Part shown: piece after piece, positions 56,462 through 64,000 of the stretch | Layout: each line of letters begins with the position of its first letter | How positions within the stretch are numbered: the first letter of the stretch is position 1 | Assembly (NCBI GenBank): GCA_018398815.1 | Contig: CM031601.1 | Span: forward strand, 35,494,812-35,558,811 | Length of the DNA: 64,000 nucleotides | Direction: 5' to 3' | Source: Conus ventricosus | Taxonomy: Eukaryota > Mollusca > Gastropoda > Neogastropoda > Conidae | Notes under the pieces: model-generated | The model's database searches: none | The model's input: only the letters and a program-made list of their open reading frames with translations | What the model was told of the DNA's origin: nothing | Position numbers and translations under genes: made by a program

Positions 56462-58672
56462 TGTCACGAGTTTGTCACGAGGCCTACGACGTTTTTGACC
56501 CATCTAGGGTGGCGGAATTATTCATTTGTTTATTATCGTTGTGTTGTCGTGTATCCGTCCCTTAATGTGGTTTGTAGTGCGTTTGCACCTTAATGTCGTT
56601 CAGCTCAGGTTAGGTTTACTTTCTCTCTCTCTCTCTCTAATTCCACTGCCCGTGCAATTCATCCTGCAGGTTCACGGGGGCTGGTACCTTTCTCTCGAAC
56701 TTGCTGTCTATCGGCCTCTCGCCTGTCTTTTTACCTGTCGCACGTGCTTCATTTCTTTTAGCTTGAGGTATGCTCACACTGTGATGTAGCGTGGCATGTT
56801 GGCCGCCATCGTTTAGGCAGTTTTCTCTCACTCGAGCGGAAGATGTCCCTGAGAGCGCCTGCTCTGTTTTTGGTTCTACACCACTTCGTCAAAGGTACGG
56901 TCGGTACCTTCATCCCTACAGTCGGCCTGTAGGGGAGGGACATCACATCACGTCATCTTTTCCGCATCTGCTCTGCTGGTCCTATCGACTGACAGAGGGC
57001 AGAGAGTCGCTTGACCCGCCACTTTGGGTCACCCACGGGTAGCTGGTAAGCATCAGTTTCGTGTTTATTTGTTGTTTTTTTGTTGTTGTTAGCAGGCTAA
57101 TTCTTCTCTTTTGCGCAATTTCTTTTGGTTTTCAAAATTATAAAGAAATATTGTTTGAGACCACTTTTTCTGGTTAATTCAATCTTTAACCTGGCCCGTC
57201 AAAATTATATTTTAAATTCTTTCTCCTGTTATGCATCTGGTGATGCGGTAGTCGGTGGGGATGGGAGAGAACCTGGTGATTCAGGGGTTTGGGACTTGCT
57301 TGGTCTCGCTCGTCCGCCCCTGTCACATTCGCCGGACTCTTATTCTTCGGCCACCACTGTTTGTGTGTGCAAGGAGAACGAGTTTTATGTTCGCGAGCGT
57401 GCATACGCATGATTAGTCGTTTAGATGTGTGGTTGGAGATTTGTCTTATTTTTGAAATATTGATATAAAAAAGTGGGGATAATTGTGCCATTGAATTATT
57501 ATTATTTGCAAATGTGGTGGCAATGTAAAGCAATTAGTTCAGTTCCTAAGAAAGGAAAATGTTAAACGTGAGTGAGAGAAGGATGAAGATAATTCATATT
57601 TGTTTTATAGCCTGTTAATTTAATGCAGTCTCTTACCTGCTTCGTGTGAGAAGACTTTAACGAACATTCCTGATTTGATTGGTTTACTGTGTTATGCTCA
57701 GGTCTGTGTTGAGCTGGTGTTGTTGGTGTATTTAGTAGACCTCCCCTCGCCCATCATGCGAGTGGCTGTTAGGATTTAACAGCATGGGTCAGACTGTACT
57801 GACTGCGGGGGTTTCCCGTGCCCTTCCCTCCTCTCTTCTTTCCTCCCCGTTACCTTTTCCCTCCTCCCGGGGGCTTCACCCAGAGCTTGGACTGGTTGGT
57901 GCCACGCACTGGTTGGGGCCACGCACTGGTTGGTGCCACGCACTGGTTGGGCCACGCACTGGTTGGTGCCACGCGCTGGTTGGTGCCGCGCACGGGTTGG
58001 GACCGCGCACTGGTTGGGGTCACGCACTGGTGGGGCCACGCACTGGTTGGGCCCACGCACTGGTTGGTGCCACGCACTGGTTGGGCCACGCACTGGTTGG
58101 TGCCACGCACTGGTTGGGACCGCGCACATGGTTGGTGCCGCGCACGGGTTAGGACCGCTCACTGGTTGGGGTCACGCACTGGTTGGGACCACGCACTGGT
58201 TGAGGCCACGTACTGGTGGAAAAGCCCGTGGACTGACTGGCCGGTCCTGATCCCCGTCCAGGACCTCCAGCAACAACGCCACGTCTCCCCCCGGGACGCG
58301 CTCTCCACCGTCTGTTTGTGTGTGTCAAGGGTGTCGGCCTTGAACGACTCTCTTCAAGAACCGACCCGGTTTGGAGCACCTAGTGCGACAGGGTGCTCCC
58401 AGTAGACTTGGGAGAGGCAGGGATGGAGGCTGGAAATGTTTATTTATAATTGTGTATATGTCATGTGTGTTGGAATGCTTGATTGTGATTGTTTCATAGT
58501 GCGTGTGTTGAAATATTTATTTGCGATTGTTGTGTGTTGATGTGAATAAATGGGGTGTTGTATCGTAATCTTTCTGTGTGGGGTCTTGCGAGGCGTGTGA
58601 GGGGCAGTCACTCCCTTCACCTCCATCTAGACTGATCCTGTCAGGGCAGACCTCCAGGGGGCGGTCGTGACA
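56462..58672 (+). repeat. 5' LTR, 2211 bp
   Basis: Begins TGTCACGAG and ends GGTCGTGACA, giving a perfect 7-bp terminal inverted repeat (TGTCACG/CGTGACA) with the TG...CA ends expected of LTRs. The body matches 62213-64000 throughout. It contains a short CT tract (56622-56638), the 17-bp minisatellite and an AATAAA at 58545-58550, which would mark the R region. Short ORFs in it (for example 56791-57042) are not preserved in the other LTR because of 1-nt differences. Confidence 0.9.
57893..58215. repeat. 17-bp minisatellite in the 5' LTR, about 19 copies
   Basis: Units of cacgcactggttggtgc or cacgcactggttggggc recur with 16-17-bp spacing. Several variants (gggaccgcgcactgg, gccgcgcacgggtt) appear in the same order in the 3' LTR. 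Because 17 is not divisible by three, three units make a 51-bp, 17-residue period and ORFs stay open in several frames on both strands. These ORFs are not genes. Confidence 0.96.
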
Positions 58673-58676
58673 ATTG

Positions 58677-58694
58677 TGGGGGCTCGTCCGGGAT
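58677..58694 (+). promoter_or_regulatory. Primer binding site, tRNA-Pro type
   Basis: TGGGGGCTCGTCCGGGAT lies 4 nt downstream of the LTR end. It is the complement of the 3' end of animal tRNA-Pro and the same 18 nt used by many gammaretroviruses. It would prime minus-strand synthesis. Confidence 0.9.
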
Positions 58695-59241
58695 GTGAAG
58701 GGCTCTGACTGTCTCTCTCTCGTTTCGCGGAGTACCTGTCCAGTTTTGTCTGTTTTGTATACGTTTAGTTAGTTTGTCGTGTTTGTTTGTGGGTGGTTGG
58801 CTGGGTGACTCTAGCGTGTAGGGAGTCTTGGTGGCTGAAGGAACATCTGGTGTGGCTGGGGAGTCGAGGTGAGACCAGGGGGGAAACGACCGCGTCCAGA
58901 CCTCCTTCCACCGGGTGCCTCACGCAGATACGGCCGTAAGACTTTCCTTTCTGTTGCCACTCAGTCTGTCATTCCTGTTTTGTAGTTATCCAGTTGTTTT
59001 TTTTTCCGGGTGATTATTGAGTACAGGTGGGTGTATCGGACGTTAGTGTCACTTTTTTCCTCTCTCCGGATTCCGTCTGCCATTTTTTTTTTTTTCCGGT
59101 GTTGCCAGAGTGGGAGCAGCCGGAAACACATCCGCACCACACACACACTCACACACACACACACACACATCCCTAAAATATTTGTTTCTTTCTAGTGGAA
59201 TTGTCTTTCCCCTGTATTTGAAACCGTAGGATATAGTTGTC
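58695..59241 (+). other. Untranslated leader of the LTR element
   Basis: Non-coding sequence between the primer binding site and gag. It contains a poly-T run near 59080 and a (CA)n run at 59143-59168. It would carry packaging signals in an intact element, but I cannot identify them. Confidence 0.5.
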
Positions 59242-60620
59242 ATGGCAACGTCCGGTGCTGGTGGTATGGCGACGCGGGCGTCGAAGAAGAAAGGTATTCA
59301 AAATGTAGTCCCTACTATTAGTACCAGTACTTCGACTACGGTGACTTCTACTTATTCCAGTGCTGTAGCCCATAGTCCCGCGAGTACTTTCGTGCTTCTT
59401 CGCTGGGGATCTTTCTGCCGAGACCCCACCTGACGCGTCCGCTCGGATGCGTCAGAGTATGGTTAAACAACTGTGGGCTTTTGTTGGGTCGCAGAGACCA
59501 AAACCCTCTCCTCTCCATGCTTCCCCTCGTAAGGAGTACGCCCCGGGGACTTTCCTCATGGGAAAGTCGAGACCCAAGGGACGGGTCAAACGGGTCATCC
59601 TCCCGTGTCGGGAGTGGTGAATCCTGCTCAGGATATCGCCTCTGTCCTGATGTTTCTGGAGCGACAACGACGAGAGGATGAGGCCCTCCGTAGGGAAGAG
59701 GCTGCCAGGCAGGAAGCCCTCCGTCGGGAAGAGTTAGATCTGCGTAGGGAAGAGGCTGCTCTGCGCAGAGAAGAGACTGCCAGACAGGAGGCTCTGCATA
59801 GGGAAGATGCTGTCAGACAGGAAGCCCCCCGTAGGGAAGAACTAGACAGGATGGAGGCCCTGCGTAGGAAGAGATGGAACAACTTCTTTTGCGGACTCCC
59901 ACATCTGTAAGTCAGGGGGTTAACCAACAGGCAAGCGATAGAGTTAGAGGCCCAAAGTTAAAGCTTCCAGAGTTCAGACCTAGTGAGACATTGATATGTT
60001 CTTAGAGCATTTTGACAAAGTGGCTAGTTCATACCAATTGTCTGAGGAACAAAAGGCCATTCACCTTTTTTCTGGATTATCTGGTGCTGCAAGGGAGTGT
60101 GTGCTCACTCTAAATGAAGGCGGTCTTATGCAGACATGCAGTTGGCTCTGCGTAAGCGTTTCCACCTTACCCCAGAGACGTACAGGAGGAAGTTCAGGTC
60201 CATGAAGAAGAATAACGACGAGACCTTCGTGCAGTTTGGAGATAGGCAGCGCAAAACGCTAGGGTACTGGCGTCAGTTGGCTAAGCTGGAGCTGGAGGAT
60301 CTGATTCTTCATCGAACAGCTGACCAACACTGTGTCCCCGGAGTTGAGGATCCGTATAGGCGAAACAGCACCTCAGGATTTCGCGGCTGCGATTCAGACC
60401 GCTGAGGTGTTTGCTGAAGCCCGTAGAGCGTATGGGCATCGCTCAGACACGGACAGGAAGACCCCCACAGGATTTAGTGGCGATTTAAAGGCGCCGACGA
60501 CTGCTAGCGGGTTTTAACAAGGCAGGCAATTCATCGGGGATTTCAGCACCCCGGTTCTGTTTTCTTTGTGGTCATCCCGGCCATATTAAGAAAGATTGCC
60601 CTAAAGCCGCCGGTAGTTAT
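59242..60620 (+). pseudogene. gag remnant with coiled coil and CCHC knuckle
   Basis: ATG at 59242 gives MATSGAGGMATRASKKKGIQ. After a frame change comes a strongly charged heptad-like stretch, ERQRREDEALRREEAARQEA and similar (59660-59870), likely a coiled coil. A capsid-like segment follows in pieces: FLEHFDKVASSYQLSEEQKA (59998-60060), LALRKRFHLTPETYRRKFRS (60138-60200), DETFVQFGDRQRKTL, and SPELRIRIGETAPQDFAAAI (60333-60395). The end is the nucleocapsid knuckle CFLCGHPGHIKKDC (60558-60599), spacing C-x2-C-x4-H-x4-C. At least four frame breaks and a stop at about 60517 make it non-functional as assembled. Confidence 0.82.
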
Positions 60621-60697
60621 GGGGCTAGTCCTTCCCAGCGTCCTCGTGCCTCGGCTAACGTGGGGTCCATCCAGCTTCTGGTGGTACAGAGTGCCCG

Positions 60698-60960
60698 GTG
60701 TTTCTTTCTGTTGTTGGTTCTTCCTTGGTCGACACCATCAGGGATTCGGGAGCATCAACGCTCTTTGTGGATAAGGATTTGGTTTCCCCTGAGGCCCAGC
60801 GAGGCGCCAGTTACGATGTGTGCGGGTTGGAGGCTGGTTTTACCTCCACCCGTCCTTCTGTACTCATTTCTATCTCCACCCCCTACTTCTGTGGCGAGGT
60901 ATGGGCCATCGCGGTCGAGCGACCTCTGTATTCCCTTCTCATAGGGGAAAACTATCATCT
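60698..60960 (+). pseudogene. Retropepsin-type protease remnant
   Basis: The catalytic DSGA lies at 60743-60754 in the frame LVDTIRDSGASTLFVDKDLV, with the flap or core continuing as AIAVERPLYSLLIGE (60907-60950). Aspartic proteases of this type act as dimers to cleave the polyprotein. The frame is open from about 60698 but joins no RT; the downstream frame shifts near 60960. DSGA followed 60-70 residues later by an LLIG-like strand is the family arrangement. Confidence 0.75.
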
Positions 60961-61690
60961 TTGTGGACGGACGCAGTCAGTCCGTGTCTACGGATCTGCC
61001 CGTACAGGCGTGTGTGGGAGTTACCACACGCGCCAAAGCTAAGAAGCAGGAGCAGGAATTGCGTCCCCTTCTACAGCCAATCTCTGACGAGGTTCTGGCC
61101 AGGGTCGACCCTACTACCATGGTCCGCCTTCAGGCCAGGGACTTGGATGTCCAACGCCTGCGACAACTGGTGGGTTGTCCCGCTCAGTCTGCCCGACACG
61201 CCAAGGTGAGCTTCAAGCTCCACAAGGGGATCCTCTTTAGGGTTTCACTCGGGGAGATCGGTAGCCAAGCAACTAGTTGTCCCCCAAAGCTTGAGAGAAT
61301 CTGTTCTCCGGCAGGCCCATGAATTCACCTATGGCAGGTCAAAATGGGCTCAAAGCGGACTCTCGAGCGAGTAAGACAAGACTTCTTTTGGCCAGGGATG
61401 AACTCACAGGTTAGGCAGTACTGCCGCAGTTGCGATGTCTGCCAACGGACAATGCCTAAGGGTCGCTTGAAGCGTGTTCCCCTAGGGTTGGGGAGCCATT
61501 CAGCAAGGTGGGGTCGACCTGGTGGGACCCATTAATCCACCATCCAATCGCGGGTCACCGCTACATTTCGGTAGCGGTAGACTATGCGACTCGATGCCCA
61601 GAGGCTGCCCCGCTTAGGACTATCGATACCCCTACTATTGCTGAGGCTCTCCAGCAGATTTGGACACGCACTGGCGTGCCCAAGAAGAAG
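60961..61690 (+). pseudogene. Integrase remnant (HHCC zinc domain and part of the DDE core)
   Basis: A linker with VTTRAKAKKQEQELRP (61020-61065) leads to ARDLDVQRLRQLVG and a GILFRV strand. Next come an EFTYG-type His region (about 61320) and WPGMNSQVRQYCRSCDVCQR (61389-61448), with the zinc-binding Cys codons at 61431-61433 and 61440-61442. The core follows: a WWDPL first-Asp region and RYISVAVDYATRCPEAAPL with the second Asp at 61580-61582. The match stops at RTGVPKK (about 61686), before the third acidic residue. Two or three frame breaks lie before 61510. Confidence 0.8.
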
Positions 61691-61870
61691 TACGGCCGGA
61701 AGTTTGTACTGGAGAGCGACCATCATCCTCTCCAGTGCCTGGACCGGATCCGGCCAGTCAGTCGTCGACTCATGAGTTAGGCAGTGGAACTGCAGAGTCA
61801 CTTTTCGCCATATCAAGGGTTCCAGTAATACGGATGCTGACTATCTTAGCCGAGCTCCGTAGTCAGCACA
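61688..61870 (+). pseudogene. RNase H tail fragment downstream of integrase
   Basis: Immediately after the integrase match the reading becomes YGRKFVLESDHHPLQCL (61692-61742), and in other frames RLM then AVELQSHFS and KGSSNTDADYLSRA (61815-61857), ending at a stop after the final AP. These are the end blocks of Ty3/gypsy RT-RNase H (KF...ESDH.PL, then the N-x-x-AD-x-LSR motif). Their position after integrase and the abrupt junction at 61687 indicate an internal deletion that removed RT. Confidence 0.78.
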
Positions 61871-62212
61871 TTGAAAATCAGTCAGAGGACACTTCCCCTC
61901 AACCAGGGTTATATTCCCTTTTTGTTTCTGTATCAGGTGTAGTGATAGTTTTCACTTCATGATGTTAACGATAGTGAATCACCAATGGTTCGGATTGTTA
62001 CTTTCATTGTTGGAAGGTTTGCTTAGTTGTTTGATAAATGTAGTATTATGTATTTCCCTGTGTGATTCTATCGTGGAATGTTTGTATTGGATTTATCGTA
62101 CTCTGTCGATCACAGAGGGTTGGGTTCGTCCCATTGTTGTGAATTTGCACATGCGTCGAGGTTCAAAGGAGCACTGTTATCTCAGAGAAACAGATGCTTT
62201 TAGAAGGGGGTT
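61871..62212 (+). other. 3' untranslated part of the LTR element, with polypurine tract
   Basis: No coding match. A gaaggggg polypurine tract at 62203-62210 followed by tt abuts the TG of the 3' LTR, the expected plus-strand primer. Confidence 0.65.
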
Positions 62213-64000
62213 TGTCACGAGTTTGTCACGAGGCCTACGACGTTTGACCCATCTAGGGTGGCGGAATCATTCATTTGTTTATTATCGTTGTTGTTGTCGT
62301 GTATCTGTCCTTAAAAGTGGTTTTGTAGTGCGTTTGCACCTTAATGTCGTTCAGCTCAGTTAGGTTTACTTTCTCTCTCTCTCTCTCTAATTCCACTGCC
62401 TGTGCAATTCATCCTGCAGGTTCACGGGTGGCTGGTACCTTTCTCTCGAACTTGCTGTCTATCGGCCTCTCGCCTGTCTTTTTACCTGTCGCACGTGCTT
62501 CATTTCTTTTAGCTTGAGGTATGCTCACACTGTGACGTAGCGTGGCATGTTGGCCGCCATCGTTTAGGCAGGTTTCTCTTCACTCGAGCGGAAGATGTCC
62601 CTGAGAGCGCCTGCTCTGTTTTTGGTTCTACACCACTTCGTCGAAGGGACGGTCGGTACTTCATCCCTACAGTCGGCCTGTAGGGGAGGGACATCACATC
62701 ACGTCATCTTTTCCGCATCTGCTCTGCTGGTCCTATCGACTGGACAGAGGGCAGAGAGTCGCTTGACCCGCCACTTTGGGTCACCCACGGGTAGCTGGTA
62801 AGCATCAGTTTCGTGGTTTATTTGTTGTTGTTTTTTGTTGTTGTTAGCAGGCTAATTCTTCTCTTTTGCGCAATTTCTTTTGGTTTTCAAAATTAAAAAG
62901 AAATATTGTTTGAGACCACTTTTTCTGGTTAATTCAATCTTTAACCTGGCCAGTCAAAATTATATTTTAAATTCTTTCTCCTGTTATGCATCTGGTGATG
63001 CGGATAGTCGGTGGGGATGGGAGAGAACCTGGTGATTCAGGGTTGGTACTTGCTTGGTCTCGCTCGCCGCCCCTGTCACATTCGCCGGACTCTTATTCTT
63101 CGGCCACCGTCTGTTTGTGTGTGCAAGGAGAACGAGTTTTATGTTCGCGAGCGTGCGTACGCATGATTAGTCGTTTAGATGTGTGGTTGGAGATTTGTCT
63201 TATTTTTGAAATATTGATATAAAATGTGGGGATAAATTGTGCCATTGAATTATTTTTATTTGCAAATGTGGTGGCAGATGTAAAGCAATTAGTTCAGTTC
63301 CTAAGAAAGGAAAATGTTAAACGTGAGTGAGAGAAGGATGAAGATAATTCATATTTGTTTTATAGCCTGTTAATTTAATGCAGTCTCTTACCTGCTTCGT
63401 GTGAGAAGACTTTAACGAACATTCCTGATTGATTGGTTTACTGTGTTATGCTCAGGTCTGTGTTGAGCTGGTGTTGTTGGTGTATTTAGTAGACCTCCCC
63501 TCGCCCATCATGCGAGTGGCTGTTAGGATTTAACAGCATGGATCAGACTGTACTGACTGCGGGGTTCCAGTGCCCTTCCCTCCTCTCTTCTTTCCTCCCA
63601 GTTACCTTTTCCCTCCTCCCGGGGGCTTCACCCAGAGCTTGGACTGGTTGGTGCCACGCACTGGTTGGGGCCACGCACTGGTTGGTGCCACGCACTGGTT
63701 GGGGCCACGCACTGGTTGGTGCCACGCGCTGGTTGGTGCCGCGCACGGGTTGGGACCGCGCACTGGTTGGGGTCACGCACTGGTGGGGCCACGCACTGGT
63801 TGGGCCCATGCACGGGTTGGTGCCACGCACTGGTTGGGGCCACGCACTGGTTGGTGCCACGCACTGGTTGGGACCGCGCACTGGTTGGTGCCGCGCACGG
63901 GTTAGGAACCGCGCACTGGTTGGGGTCACGCACTGGTTGGGACCACGCACTGGTTGAGGCCACGTACTGGTGGAAAAAACCCGTGGACTTGACTGGCCAG
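62213..64000 (+). repeat. 3' LTR, truncated by the window end
   Basis: Starts TGTCACGAG exactly as the 5' LTR. 1788 of about 2211 bp are inside the window. Differences from the 5' LTR are mostly single-base length changes, for example cgtttgacc against cgtttttgacc near the start. Confidence 0.92.
63645..63975. repeat. 17-bp minisatellite in the 3' LTR
   Basis: The same unit as at 57893-58215, with about the same unit number and variant order. A few units are 1 nt longer than in the 5' LTR. Confidence 0.96.

Larger units (their letters stand above)
56462..64000 (+). mobile_element. Ty3/gypsy LTR retrotransposon, Gmr1-like domain order, internally deleted, 3' end outside window
   Basis: Two direct repeats (56462-58672, and 62213 to the window end) flank a primer binding site, gag, protease, integrase and RNase H remnants and a polypurine tract. 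The pol order seen is protease, integrase, RNase H. In most Ty3/gypsy elements integrase comes last; the Gmr1-type lineage is known for integrase ahead of RT-RNase H. RT itself is absent, removed together with the integrase C-terminal part by a deletion near 61687. LTRs are very similar apart from scattered single-base differences, which suggests fairly recent insertion. There is no envelope-like ORF. Confidence 0.8.

Noticed and set aside
57776..58405. ORFs of 120-195 codons with THWLVPRTGW or GTNQCVAPTSAW repeats (also 63538-63963)
   Set aside because: Generated by the 17-bp minisatellite in the LTR. Frames differ between the two LTRs because unit lengths vary.
62595..62801. Signal-peptide-like ORF MSLRAPALFLVLHHFVEGTV in the 3' LTR
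   Set aside because: In the 5' LTR the same ATG is followed by a frame change and an early stop. The two LTRs should carry the same gene if it were real.

Overview
The window is from an animal nuclear genome. It holds intron-scale non-coding DNA, abundant (CA)n/(CT)n/(GT)n microsatellites, and decayed LINE, Penelope-like, Tc1-like and Ty3/gypsy elements. The mixture resembles marine invertebrate, especially molluscan, genomes; that placement is an inference from transposon composition because no host gene fixes the taxon. I could not support any intact host protein gene, rRNA or tRNA. The only possible host exon is a short acidic ORF near 48.93-49.08 kb, and even that lies in a repeated sequence.

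Layout. 1-8.8 kb: sparse sequence with a 30-bp minisatellite (0.97-1.59 kb), a minus-strand LINE reverse-transcriptase relic (2.4-3.75 kb), a perfect 23-bp-arm hairpin (4.44 kb), ~30-nt poly-C and poly-G runs, and a degenerate ~82-bp tandem array (7.2-7.7 kb). 8.93-28.1 kb and 29.1-49.0 kb: the same ~19-20 kb stretch twice, in the same order and orientation, separated by exactly 1000 N (28106-29105). The first copy ends where the second can be read through, and the second begins where the first can be read through. This looks like two overlapping contig ends (or two haplotigs) scaffolded without being merged. The left copy is badly corrupted from roughly 8 to 22 kb.

The duplicated stretch contains, in order: a LINE endonuclease/RT relic; a ~560-bp dispersed repeat on the minus strand; a ~70-bp tandem array; CT/CA microsatellites; a long CR1/L2-like LINE (5' repeats, an ORF1 remnant with an SGNH-hydrolase-like domain, ORF2 with endonuclease and RT, and a 3' end with AATAAA and a short tandem tail); a second, unrelated LINE of the R2/NeSL/HERO kind (zinc finger, RT with an FMDD box, restriction-like endonuclease); a 49-bp minisatellite; and a palindrome-rich MITE inside a diverged copy of the ~560-bp repeat.

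49-56.4 kb: a Penelope-like 5' fragment with a hammerhead-like motif on the minus strand, an (AG)n tract, and two Tc1-like transposons with complete terminal inverted repeats and TA target duplications, in opposite orientations and both with broken transposases.

56.46-64.0 kb: a Ty3/gypsy-type LTR element with a 2.2-kb 5' LTR (carrying a 17-bp minisatellite), a perfect 18-nt tRNA-Pro-type primer binding site, a gag remnant with a CCHC knuckle, protease, integrase, and then an RNase H tail. Integrase lies upstream of RNase H, as in the unusual Gmr1-type gypsy lineage, and the RT has been deleted. The 3' LTR runs off the window end. The elements do not cooperate in a pathway; the window is a nest of mobile-element remains.
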